34,891 nt of DNA from Fuerstiella sp. (lineage in GTDB: Bacteria; Planctomycetota; Planctomycetia; Planctomycetales; Planctomycetaceae): positions 1 to 34,891 of the forward strand of contig JABABI010000076.1 of the NCBI GenBank assembly GCA_014238335.1. The letters run 5' to 3'. A program made the translations under genes and the position numbers. Position 1 is the first letter of the stretch. Every line of letters begins with the position of its first letter. Under the pieces are notes generated by a model that saw nothing but the letters and a program-made list of their open reading frames with translations, ran no database searches and was not told the DNA's origin. Positions 1 through 8,994 of this stretch are shown piece after piece.

Positions 1-3000
1 ATATTAAGACTGTCGCTGTTCCCGTCCACGATACTCTCGGCCGCACTCAGAGCGATCTGATTCATCGCGGCGTCGGTCACGCGGATCACGCCCAGCGTGA
101 TCGTACCTCCCGATTGTCCCAGCACGTCCTGACCGCCCGCTGTGATCTCGGCCGCACCGTCCATCGTCCAGTGACCGCCCGCGTCCACAAGAACATCACC
201 GTCCGTTGTCGTGATGTCCCCCGTCGCCGTCTGCGTGATCGTGTCGCTGGCGATCAGACCGATGTCCCCGTTGGTGCTCGTGATCAGCGCCGTCTGCGAA
301 ATGTCGTCCGCGGACGTCAGCAGCACGTCCCCGTCCACGGTGGTCACCACGGCATCCAGCGCGATCCCGTTGATCCCCGTGGCCTCGTCGTCACCCGCAT
401 TGATGTACACCGTACCGCTGCCGCCGGTCGTCAGCACGGCGTTGACGTCCACGTCATCCGCCGCGTTCAGCGTAATATGGCCCGTCCCCGAAAGCACGCC
501 CGCGTTGATCACCACGTCGCTGCCCGCCGTACCGCCGGTACGAGATTCCAGCAGAACGTCGCCCGTGCCATCCGCACTCACACCCGTCGCGTCCCCGCCA
601 CCGTTAACCGTGATCGTGCCGGATTCCGCCACCAGCTTAATCGCACCGTTGCTGCCGGTCGTCAGGTCTGCCAGTGAATGTGACAGGTTTGTGGTTCCCG
701 AATCAAAATCAGCTCTATCGACCGCGACGTTCACACTGGTGACATTCACAGCATTCGCTTCGTCGACATAGATTCCCTGGCCACTGTGTGCGGACAATGC
801 GTCAACGGCAGTGTTCACAGCTTTAACATTGACCGTTTCGGTCCGTGTTACCAGAACGTTTGATTCTCCGATTGTGCCGACTGTAGAGTTATCCGCATCG
901 GCAATCATCAGCAGGCCCGCTGCCGTGACGTTCGCCAATTCCAGTGCAGTGTCATCGAGAATGTCGTCATCCGCAATCAGGGCCACGTTCCCGACACCCG
1001 CGTTGATCGAACTCAGGCGTATTTCACCGCTACCACCCTGAGCTTCAAGTCGTACGGAGCCACCGGAGGTGTTGATGGAGGAATTGGCATCCTCCATATT
1101 GATGCCGTCTACCGGCGTGCCATCGGTCGTCCCATTCGCTGCCAGAACATAAACATCGCCACCAACGGTCGCGATGTGAGCGTTCAGATCCACATCGTTG
1201 TCCGCATCGATCGTCACGTTTCCTGTACCACTGGACACATCGGCGTTGATAACGACATCACCGGCCAGACCACCGGCGTCCAGAAGAATGTCGCCGGCAC
1301 CGTCGGCCGTGACAACGCTATTGACCACTAACGCGTTAGAAACCAGTACGATCTTGATACTACCATCGCCACCCAATGTCCTTACACCCGTGCCACTGAT
1401 TATCAGATCGTCGGTTTCCTGTACAAAAATATCGCCACTGGTCGTGTTGGTGGCCACCAGCGTTCCAATGGCTGTATCGATGTCGGCATTGGCCGTGGCC
1501 GTCCCGATACCGGTCGCGGCAGTCAGTGTGGCCGTCGCACTGCTCACTAAATTGGCTGACTCAGCTGTCGTAATATCGCTGATATTCCCGGCCGTCGCCG
1601 TTACGACGATTCCACTGCTGGTGGTTGTAATCTCTGCCAGTTTCACGTTGGCTGCCGCCAGCAAGGTCACGTCTCCGCTGTCAGTGGAGTATACCGTGCC
1701 ATCAGCCATGAAGATGTCACCAGTGGTGGCTGTCACATTGACCTGGCCCGTGCCGGTTGTTGTCAGATCCCCGTTAGCGTCGTGAGTTACGCCCGTCCCC
1801 CCCGTTATGCTCAAGTGACTCGAGTTGGAACTGACTGCAGCATTGACATTGATCACGCCTGCCGCATTCAACCCGACCTCACCTGTCCCACCGGCTGTGA
1901 CAACATCAGAAACTGTCAGGGAGCCCGATGTCAACAGATCAACGTTTCCACTCGCAGTCGTTGCACCAGTCGTTGCGGCAACGCAGGGCCCAGCGTTAAC
2001 GACGCCTACAGTGAAGCCGCCGGCATCCGTAAATTTCAAGACTCCCGATACCGTAGACGCGCCGGCAAACGTACCTGAAATAGCATTAGTGGCTGTACTG
2101 AGATCGACATTCCCGGTCGCACGCGTTCCAAGATTGGTCGTTGTAATAATCCCTGCAACTGTCTGAGTTATGTTTCCGTTTTCGGTCTGCAAACGGACAG
2201 TGCCGGTTACCGTTAAGGCTGCGGTAATATTGATATTTCCTGTGGTCACACACGATTCGAAATCAGAGCCCCCGGAAATTCCCGATACGGCAGGGGTGAA
2301 ACAGCCAGATGCGGTCACCGTTCCGATTGTGTAGCCGTCCGTATCAACGAAAACGACGGGGCCGACACCACCATCCGCCGCAAAAGTATCGACATCGTTA
2401 GTGGTTCCGGCCAGACTGATACCATTGGTCGCACGAAGCCCGAGCCCCGATGCAGTAATACCACCACCCGTTTGACTGATGTTACCTGACATCGCCTCCA
2501 GACGCACAGTCCCTGCTCCGGCCGATATATCTTCTGTTAACAAAATCGATGTTGCGCAAAGCGTAGCGTCGCTGCCACCGGTTGTGACTCCTGAGGTGTC
2601 AACCGTGCCAACCGTCAACGCATTGGTATCAACGTATTCCAAAGGTCCCGTCACGTTGGCAGAGATAACATCGACATCATTGGTCACCGAAGTCAGTAAG
2701 ACAGTACCAACGCCAGTTACCTGCAAGTTCCCACCCGTCACTTTTCCGAAGGTCTGAGTAATATCACCCACACCGTTCGACGTCAGCGTTACTCTGTCTA
2801 TGGCAGTTACATCGTCTGCCAACAAGATTGCTCCAGTTGTAGCACCTGAAGTGATCCTGATATCGCTGCCGGCTTTATTGGTAAACAAAACTCCTCCAGC
2901 GTTGATCATCGCACTTCCGGAGCCATCGGTCCCTGCGGCAATCGTGATCAGATCGTCCGCATTCGTAGATGAGTTAATCACGACATCGTCGACGGATGAC

Positions 3001-6000
3001 AACGTCACAGTTGAAGGAGGATCAATTTCGGCATTGATCGTCACGTCACCGCCACCTGACGTTGTGGTAAATTCGAGCGTACCACTCGTGACCGACATTT
3101 TTCCATCCAGCGTAATCGTTCCGCCACTGCTCACCGCCACATCATTCGTAATCGTTGATGCTGCCGTAATGATCACACTGATTGTCGCATCGGAAATCGT
3201 CAGACTCCCTGCGGTAATCCCTGCGAAACTCAGAACAGCTCCATCGGTGACATTCACCGCTGTCAACGGTGTATTGGATCCAATCGAAGCGGCTGCGGTG
3301 ATGTTTCCCCCCGCTCCGGCATTCAACGTGAGCGTATGTCCACCATCAACGGTATCAAGGAACAAAATATTGTCCCCTGCCGACGCGCCGGTCTCAATTG
3401 AGACATCCTCCGTCAGGAAAACCGCTCCGCTGTAAACCTGTTCGCCGGTCGTCGTCACGTTGCCACGCAGATCACTGGCACCGCTCACCGTCACCGTGGA
3501 CGCATTGATCGTTGATTCACTGTCGACGTGATCGGCCGACAGATCAATCACACCGGACACCGCCCCTGCAAAACCCGCTCCCCCCACGATGGTCGTATTC
3601 AATCCGCCGCCCGTCAGGGTACTCCCGAAATCGATCGCTTCCCCGTCCGCGTCCGTGTCCGCACCGGTGTATGTCACGGCTGCCGTCTGCGTGACCGCTC
3701 CGCTGTAAACCTGTTCGCCGGTCGTCGTCACGTTGCCACCCAGATCACTGTTGCCCCCCACGTTGATGCCCAGGGCTGAGATCAGCGTGCCTTCCGTATC
3801 GATATCGCCGGCCACCAGAATATCGCCGACATCCGTGGATACGTTCTGATCGGCATCCAGATTTCCGTCGATATCGATCGTGCCGGCCACCAGAGCGCCT
3901 GTGGTCACCGTCAGACCCGTGATCGCAGCACCGATCGTCCCGGAAACATCACTGCCTCCGGTTCCCGCAAAAGCCAGATCAAACGGACCATTTACATTTC
4001 CCGTCACACCAATCGTGCCGATCGCCGTGATGATCGAATTGGCCGTCAGCGTTACGTCGTCCGAGTACGTTTGCGTACCCGACGTCGTTACATTCGCACC
4101 GAGATTTGTCGTCCCCGAAACGCTGAATGTCGTAACGTCTGTAATCGCTCCATCGATGTCGGCATTCCCCGTGATCTGCAGTGCATTACCACCGCCCACG
4201 ACCGCATCGACCGTGTTAACGGTGGAACCCGTCAGGATGCGGTCGCCCCCGCTGAGTGTCACTGCTCCCGTATACGTCTGACTACCTGCGGTTGTCAGGT
4301 CAGTTCCGAGGGACACAGTGAGGCCCGTAGCCGTCAGGGTGCTTGCGCCCGTAATCGCCGCGTTAATCGTCATAGCGCCAGTGTGATTCAAATTGACCGA
4401 ACCACCACTAGTGACGATCGTCCCCCCCGTGTTCTCAAAGGCAGCACCGGACGAATCAAACGCACCACCAGCCGTCGTGACCGATGCGTTGATGTCGACG
4501 TCCGTCGTCGCATTGAAGTTTACGCTAAGCGCTCCGACCGTAGAGGAAATGGATGCGTCGACGGTGATCCCACCGTCTGCCGTAAACGTCAAAGTACGGT
4601 TGGCGACTCCGATGTACGCAATTGCATCTACAACGGTAATATTTCCGACACCCGCCAAACCACTTGTTGTGTTGACGTCCACATTTGACAGGTTCAGCTG
4701 AGTCAACAACGTTGTAATGTTCAGATTGGATGGCGTACTGATCGCATCGGCGAACTGTCCACCGCCAAACGTCATCGTACCCGTATCCACAGCATTTGAA
4801 ACCGTGATATCCGTGGGGTCCAACAACAGAGTTCCATCGGCCCCGGAAACGGCACGAAGGTCGGCCACACCGCGAAATTCGAGGTACTCTTTTCCCGATA
4901 CTTCGGCAAAACCGCCATCTCCGCCGTCCGCTCCTCCTCGTGCTTCAATCTGCCCGCTGAACGAAGTCACCTCATCAGACCAGACAATCACAGTGCCGCC
5001 ATCGCCCTCAGCAACGGCGTCTGCCTCGATAAGAACACCAGCATCGACAAACGTCATGATTGAATTGGGAACGTCTTCATTGCTTCCCTGAAAATCTCCC
5101 CCAATGAGAATCTTCCCGCCACCCATTTCTCCGGAAGCACTGAGATGGGCGTCTTCGAATAACCCAACACGTTCACCAAACAGGTCAACGGTGCCCCCTG
5201 TTGACGTCGATGATGACACGTCGATCGTACCGGACACCGACAACGATCCCTCTGTACCGGCTTGCAGCGAAACTCGACCACCCTCACTGTGAATAGCCGC
5301 ATCCGCATCAAGATTGATATCACCGCTGGCATGCAGAGTTGCGGTGTCGGCGGTGTTGCTGCCGATAAGGCGCATGCTGCCGCTTTCACTAATGGTGACG
5401 TCACCACTGGCTCTGAACTGAAGACTGTCGAACTGGAGTTGATCAGCGGCATCATCGCCTAACGCGATGTTCGCTCCGGTGAAAGACGCGCTGCCACCAA
5501 CGTCGATTGTTGAACCATTCGCATCGGTGATGTCTCCGCCCGCGCTGACCGTCAAGGTGTCGACAACAGAAATTTCGCCCAGCGTAATGTCATCACTATC
5601 GGTGACGTTCAGGCTGGTGCCAGTAACCGATAGCGTGTCAAAGTCGGCTCCGATCAGGTTCACCACGCCACCACCGGAAATGACGAGATCGGACACAAAA
5701 AATTCGTTCAGGCTGGTCACTGACGATAGCTCGCCGGTCAAAGGTGTGACCACACCGTGTATCGGCTGCAATGTCTGGGCGTCGATGTCAATCGCAGTAA
5801 TCGGCGACAGCTGCGTTGCGGAATTATCAATCGTCAGCTGGCGTCCGCCGTCTGTGATCTGAGCACGACCGGACAGAATGTCTGGATTCACCGGGTCAGC
5901 AAACCAATTTCCGTGTGTCAGTTCAAACTGCAAACTACCGGACGCAGAACCGGATTCTATAAATAACGCGTCTCCCGCGTCGAAACCGTCCAGCTGGAGG

Positions 6001-6152
6001 ATCCCGCCCACACCAATTCCGAATCCTGCGTCCAGCAACTGTCGTTCTTCCAGCCGCGTGACGCGCAACTTCCCAGACGTCCGAGCTATTGTGTGCGCAC
6101 GGCGATCGAGAATGCGTTTCCGCAGACGGCGGAGAAATTTCCTTAACGACAT
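1..6152 (-). CDS. Giant beta-strand-repeat, filamentous-haemagglutinin-like surface protein (3' end outside window)
   Basis: Reading the minus strand from the ATG at 6152 gives an unbroken frame to base 1, about 2,050 codons, so the gene is open at the left edge. The first 30 residues are Arg/Lys rich and are followed by LEERQLLDA (residues 34-42), the LEPR-XLL-like signature at the start of many giant planctomycete proteins. Residues ~240-440 are Gly/Asp-rich beta repeats of the GG-x-V-x-V-x-G kind and end in LLLDPTDITV (about 442-451), a signature seen in filamentous-haemagglutinin-type proteins. The rest is Thr/Gly/Asp/Val-rich repeat sequence of the right-handed beta-helix type with very few Cys. 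It is probably exported and acts in adhesion or as a surface layer; that role is inferred. I see no NPNG/NPNL two-partner-secretion motif near the start. The first ATG is chosen, but no strong ribosome binding site precedes it. Confidence 0.88.
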   Translation of the reverse strand, partial: MSLRKFLRRLRKRILDRRAHTIARTSGKLRVTRLEERQLLDAGFGIGVGGILQLDGFDAGDALFIESGSASGSLQFELTHGNWFADPVNPDILSGRAQITDGGRQLTIDNSATQLSPITAIDIDAQTLQPIHGVVTPLTGELSSVTSLNEFFVSDLVISGGGVVNLIGADFDTLSVTGTSLNVTDSDDITLGEISVVDTLTVSAGGDITDANGSTIDVGGSASFTGANIALGDDAADQLQFDSLQFRASGDVTISESGSMRLIGSNTADTATLHASGDINLDADAAIHSEGGRVSLQAGTEGSLSVSGTIDVSSSTSTGGTVDLFGERVGLFEDAHLSASGEMGGGKILIGGDFQGSNEDVPNSIMTFVDAGVLIEADAVAEGDGGTVIVWSDEVTSFSGQIEARGGADGGDGGFAEVSGKEYLEFRGVADLRAVSGADGTLLLDPTDITVSNAVDTGTMTFGGGQFADAISTPSNLNITTLLTQLNLSNVDVNTTSGLAGVGNITVVDAIAYIGVANRTLTFTADGGITVDASISSTVGALSVNFNATTDVDINASVTTAGGAFDSSGAAFENTGGTIVTSGGSVNLNHTGAMTINAAITGASTLTATGLTVSLGTDLTTAGSQTYTGAVTLSGGDRILTGSTVNTVDAVVGGGNALQITGNADIDGAITDVTTFSVSGTTNLGANVTTSGTQTYSDDVTLTANSIITAIGTIGVTGNVNGPFDLAFAGTGGSDVSGTIGAAITGLTVTTGALVAGTIDIDGNLDADQNVSTDVGDILVAGDIDTEGTLISALGINVGGNSDLGGNVTTTGEQVYSGAVTQTAAVTYTGADTDADGEAIDFGSTLTGGGLNTTIVGGAGFAGAVSGVIDLSADHVDSESTINASTVTVSGASDLRGNVTTTGEQVYSGAVFLTEDVSIETGASAGDNILFLDTVDGGHTLTLNAGAGGNITAAASIGSNTPLTAVNVTDGAVLSFAGITAGSLTISDATISVIITAASTITNDVAVSSGGTITLDGKMSVTSGTLEFTTTSGGGDVTINAEIDPPSTVTLSSVDDVVINSSTNADDLITIAAGTDGSGSAMINAGGVLFTNKAGSDIRITSGATTGAILLADDVTAIDRVTLTSNGVGDITQTFGKVTGGNLQVTGVGTVLLTSVTNDVDVISANVTGPLEYVDTNALTVGTVDTSGVTTGGSDATLCATSILLTEDISAGAGTVRLEAMSGNISQTGGGITASGLGLRATNGISLAGTTNDVDTFAADGGVGPVVFVDTDGYTIGTVTASGCFTPAVSGISGGSDFESCVTTGNINITAALTVTGTVRLQTENGNITQTVAGIITTTNLGTRATGNVDLSTATNAISGTFAGASTVSGVLKFTDAGGFTVGVVNAGPCVAATTGATTASGNVDLLTSGSLTVSDVVTAGGTGEVGLNAAGVINVNAAVSSNSSHLSITGGTGVTHDANGDLTTTGTGQVNVTATTGDIFMADGTVYSTDSGDVTLLAAANVKLAEITTTSSGIVVTATAGNISDITTAESANLVSSATATLTAATGIGTATANADIDTAIGTLVATNTTSGDIFVQETDDLIISGTGVRTLGGDGSIKIVLVSNALVVNSVVTADGAGDILLDAGGLAGDVVINADVSSGTGNVTIDADNDVDLNAHIATVGGDVYVLAANGTTDGTPVDGINMEDANSSINTSGGSVRLEAQGGSGEIRLSSINAGVGNVALIADDDILDDTALELANVTAAGLLMIADADNSTVGTIGESNVLVTRTETVNVKAVNTAVDALSAHSGQGIYVDEANAVNVTSVNVAVDRADFDSGTTNLSHSLADLTTGSNGAIKLVAESGTITVNGGGDATGVSADGTGDVLLESRTGGTAGSDVVINAGVLSGTGHITLNAADDVDVNAVLTTGGSGTVYINAGDDEATGINGIALDAVVTTVDGDVLLTSADDISQTALITSTNGDIGLIASDTITQTATGDITTTDGDVLVDAGGHWTMDGAAEITAGGQDVLGQSGGTITLGVIRVTDAAMNQIALSAAESIVDGNSDSLN
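1990..2770 (-). repeat. Three ~94-103-residue protein repeat modules inside the giant protein
   Basis: Three successive modules share the order G-[ND]-I-[ST]-Q-T, an A/V-T-[NG] strand, [TN]-N-D/A-V/I, a [YF]-x-D strand and [TF]-[VI]-G-x-V. The GNIxQT starts lie at about 2768, 2486 and 2177 (minus strand), giving spacings of 282 and 309 bp. Similarity is at protein level; the DNA has diverged, so these are old duplications. Confidence 0.65.
3421..3750 (-). repeat. Pair of 57-bp near-identical direct repeats
   Basis: Bases 3421-3477 and 3694-3750 are the same 57-bp sequence with one mismatch, 273 bp apart and in the same frame. Both encode NVTTTGEQVYSGAV. Looser relatives of the same protein motif (Q-T-Y-x-x-x-V-T-L) occur near 4046-4075 and 4260-4283, so this is one repeat family with a recent duplication or gene-conversion event. 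Confidence 0.85.
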
Positions 6153-6470
6153 AAACGCAGATGGCCCTTGGGCTTATGGTTGCTGGTCAACTTCAGAGAA
6201 TCAAAGGTATCAACAAGAGTTCGAGGTTCATTGCAGAGTTCGATATTCAACGCCGTACCGTCTCATTTTACCCTACCAACAGAATACCCCCGGAGTGGAG
6301 TATGTTCGGGATATTCCGTTCGCGGATTTTGTTACCGACTTTGACGGGTGCATGATGAATCGATTATCGCTGCTAGACAGGTTGAACGGCTGAAATCACT
6401 GGATCTAACAACATGCCCCCATGTCGCCCGATGAAGTTGGTGGAGCGTTGTATTCTTAGGGAGCGTGCGA
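6153..6470. other. Divergent intergenic region
   Basis: This 318-bp stretch separates the start of the giant adhesin gene (minus) from the start of the exported conserved gene (plus), so it should hold both promoters. It is more AT-rich than its flanks. I could not assign a clear -35/-10 pair, and the reading frames through it do not look coding. Confidence 0.5.
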
Positions 6471-7319
6471 ATGGATCGCCGAAAACTGCTATTCTCTTTC
6501 TCGTTTTTTCTCGGCCTTCCGAATATACAGGCGCAACAGGCCCCGACACCAGTGTCGACTCCTGTTCCCGGGTCACACATTGAAAGATATCAGACAGGTT
6601 TATCTGACCCTGCCAAGGCTGCCCAAGAGCCTTTCCATGGCGTGGTGATCGCAAAAACCATGAGTCTGCATGACTGGAATGCTGTCGAGGGTAACGTCGA
6701 TACGGATCTCCGTCACATGGCACGACTCATTCGGGGCCGCCATGGAGTGGCGGAAACAACGCAGCAAGACCATTCGCTGCCGCGCCATATCGCAACGCAA
6801 CTTCGCACGGTTGTTACGACTGCAACGAATATGACTGCGGAAGAAGCCCGTCAAAAACTCGATATCGCCGGACCGCTGACCCGAGTTTCGCTCAGCTCCG
6901 CCATTCGCCGAGAATCTGTCAAGGGCATCCCCCTGAAGGAACCAGACAACGGTGCTGGGAAGACATTTGCAGCAATGAACGTTCAGCATGAACACAGTGT
7001 CGCGAGGCAATTTCGTCCAGACCGCAACCAGCATCCAATCTGGTACAAACCGCTCTACTTCGAGGATCCGAATATGGAACGGTGCGGTCGCGGGATCGGA
7101 GTCTTCAACGAGGCATTGTCTGCGGTTCGATTTTTCGGACGTATCCCCGCGCTGCCGACTATGCTGGCCAACAACCCGCCGTGCCATTGTGTACGGGCTC
7201 TTCCGGACTGCCCCACATGCCACAAGTTTGGCCACGAATCCTACCTGTCAGTACCAGAGCCTGATGGTGCGTTGCTGCAGATCGCTGCGGCCGTCGGATT
7301 GATCTTCCTGATTCCGTAA
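6471..7319 (+). CDS. Exported conserved planctomycete protein of unknown function
   Basis: 282 aa. The ATG at 6471 is chosen over an in-frame GTG at 6465 because AGGGAG lies 7 bases ahead of it. The N-terminus is a signal-peptide-like stretch: Arg-Arg-Lys, then a Leu/Phe-rich core, then IQAQQA. The middle is low in recognisable motifs. The C-terminal third carries HPIWYKPLYFEDPNMERCG and later a Cys cluster (P-P-C-H-C, D-C-P-T-C-H). I associate the W-Y-[RK]-P-L-Y-F-E-D/E-x-N-x-E-R block with small secreted planctomycete proteins of unknown role. No catalytic motif is visible. The gene stands alone between the adhesin promoter and the next plus-strand gene, 180 bp downstream. The family link is from memory; the gene itself is well supported by its start signal and motif conservation. 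Confidence 0.75.
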   Translation: MDRRKLLFSFSFFLGLPNIQAQQAPTPVSTPVPGSHIERYQTGLSDPAKAAQEPFHGVVIAKTMSLHDWNAVEGNVDTDLRHMARLIRGRHGVAETTQQDHSLPRHIATQLRTVVTTATNMTAEEARQKLDIAGPLTRVSLSSAIRRESVKGIPLKEPDNGAGKTFAAMNVQHEHSVARQFRPDRNQHPIWYKPLYFEDPNMERCGRGIGVFNEALSAVRFFGRIPALPTMLANNPPCHCVRALPDCPTCHKFGHESYLSVPEPDGALLQIAAAVGLIFLIP

Positions 7320-7499
7320 GGTCGCCTGGCTGGACCTGAGAGAATTCGTCACTACGATGGTGGATCTCACGCGGATCTGCGTCGATTTTCCGGCGTCGCT
7401 GACGGCAAAAAAACGACTGACGCTCAGATCCATTGTTGCCCGGAAAACGTAACACTCAGCAGCTCTTTCGTGGCTCGTGGTCAGAAAAGGGAGAAATAC

Positions 7500-8504
7500 G
7501 TGGCAAAAATCGATGTCTACAAGGAATGGCTGGGCATTCCCGAAGGCGACCGACCACCGGACCTCTACACACTTCTTCGCGTGGTTCAGTTCGAAGACGA
7601 CACTGAAAAAATTCAGCAGAACTATCGAAAGCTGAACGCTACTGTACGCAAATATGCGATGGGACAATACCTGATAGAGTCTCAGGATCTGCTAAACGAA
7701 ATGGCCAAGGCCATGTTGTGCCTGACAGACCCGGACTCAAAACGTGAATACGACGAAAGCCAGGGACGAGAGTTTCAACCGGATCAGTCCGACGGTGCCG
7801 AAACAGTGCTGCAGTATCTCGTCTCCCACAAAGTACTCAAACGTGCGCAGGTTGCTGAAATCGAACACTTTGCGGAGGCTCGTGGTATTTCACATCGAGA
7901 CGCCGTCGTCCAGATGAAACTTGCGAATGCCGAACAGGCCACACGGGCCCTGGCAGCAGAATTGCGCATGTCATTCGTCGACCTGACGGACATGCTGCCC
8001 GAAGACGAAGCGCTTGATCAGCTGCCACGACAGGTAGTAAAACGTCATACGTGTCTGCCTCTGTTCGAAGATCGCGGCAAACTGCTGGTCGCCTGTGTCG
8101 ATGATCCTTCGCCTGAACTGGAAGACGAAATACGGATGCGTTATGGCATGCCGATGCGCGCTGTCCTGGCGATACCACGCAGCATTCAACAGGCCATTGC
8201 CAAGTACTACGCCAAGGGCATGCGCGATGAAGCGGCTGCCGAAGCTGCTCCTGCAACTTCGGGCAAACCTTCGAAAAGTGCCGCAGCGAAACCAAAGAAA
8301 GTTAAAGCAAAATCCGGGCCGCTGAGCGATGAAGAAAAAGCACAACGAAAGCAGATTAGCCTGATCATCATTTGCTGGTCTTTGGTCGGAACGATCATGG
8401 GAATCCATCTGCTCGGTCTGATGGGGACCACCGGTATGTTGATAACGGGAGCTTCTGTCGCGGGCGCAGTGACAGGGCTTCTGAAACTGACCTACTGGAA
8501 ATAG
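7500..8504 (+). CDS. J-domain-like / GspE N-terminal-like membrane protein
   Basis: 334 aa. The GTG at 7500 is preferred to an upstream GTG (7470) because AGGGAG sits 6 bases before it. Residues ~1-90 form a DnaJ-like helical region: the W-L-G-I-P...P-P-D-L-Y-x-L-L-R-V opening, then a Y-R-K-L...VRKY helix, ending C-L-T-D-P-D-S-K-R-E-Y-D. The HPD tripeptide of true J-domains is absent. Residues ~100-240 resemble the MshEN/GspE N-terminal fold: V-L-x-Y-L-V-S-H-K-V-L, then a Leu-Pro-x-x-V segment, then L-L-V-A-C-V-D-D-P. An Ala/Lys-rich linker follows, then two transmembrane helices (about 287-330). The modules suggest a scaffold or signalling protein at the membrane, possibly binding a nucleotide second messenger; this is inference. 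The opening module recurs in many planctomycete proteins, including kinases. Confidence 0.8.
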   Translation: MAKIDVYKEWLGIPEGDRPPDLYTLLRVVQFEDDTEKIQQNYRKLNATVRKYAMGQYLIESQDLLNEMAKAMLCLTDPDSKREYDESQGREFQPDQSDGAETVLQYLVSHKVLKRAQVAEIEHFAEARGISHRDAVVQMKLANAEQATRALAAELRMSFVDLTDMLPEDEALDQLPRQVVKRHTCLPLFEDRGKLLVACVDDPSPELEDEIRMRYGMPMRAVLAIPRSIQQAIAKYYAKGMRDEAAAEAAPATSGKPSKSAAAKPKKVKAKSGPLSDEEKAQRKQISLIIICWSLVGTIMGIHLLGLMGTTGMLITGASVAGAVTGLLKLTYWK

Positions 8505-8524
8505 TCATCATGGTCGCAGGCCGT

Positions 8525-8982
8525 TCATCGCGTACTCAGCACGACGTGGCCGACAACCTCGTGCATTGACACCTGTTTTCCGGCTGATCGTTCTTTTGCA
8601 CGGTCAGCTTGGCGACCATCGTCTGCAACGGCCGTCACGCGCGACAGCATAAAGCGTTCGTTGTCCTTAAACACACAATGTCTCCGGACAAATACGGCGA
8701 CGCCAGACGATAGGTCAGGACCCATGCGCCCATCGGAACTTCCGGGGACACACCGTCGGTTGCCGCATAAATCGATTCAGCAACCGTCGCTTTGACGGCA
8801 AACGCAATTACCACGGCGAACGCAATGGACAGAACAAGCCTTCGTCCGGCACGGCGGTATCGACTTGCAAACAGACGACATGTTTGAGCGGGCTCTGACA
8901 TGTTTGGCGCCGGTTTCACAGGATGCGAGGGCAGGTTTCGAAATGTTCGCACGGCCCGGTAAAATCGTGGCACGATACTCAT
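8525..8982 (-). pseudogene. Frameshifted signal-peptidase-I-like (S26) protein
   Basis: One frame from 8982 gives a basic N-terminus, one transmembrane helix (L-V-L-S-I-A-F-A-V-V...), then V-S-P-E-V-P-M-G and Y-R-L-A-S-P-Y-L-S-G-D-I-V before running into a stop at 8635. The homologous continuation (K-D-N-E-R-F-M-L-S-R-V-T-A-V, ending V-G-H-V-V-L-S-T-R) is in the neighbouring frame down to 8525. The switch falls in the GTGTGTTTAAGG stretch near 8675-8690, where one missing base would restore GDIVVFKDNERF. The S26 layout (membrane anchor, P-x-x-x-G, Y-R-L, G-D-I-V, V-G-x-V) is clear, but the catalytic Ser-Met motif is not visible, so even the intact form may not have been a peptidase. It lies 12 bp downstream of the propeller gene on the same strand. 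A sequencing error is possible. Confidence 0.65.
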
Positions 8983-8994
8983 TTTTTTGTGCGT

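Noticed and set aside
114..6393. Many plus-strand open frames rich in Ser/Thr/Val/Pro or Arg
   Set aside because: They are antisense shadows of the single unbroken minus-strand giant gene; none has its own start signal or homology.
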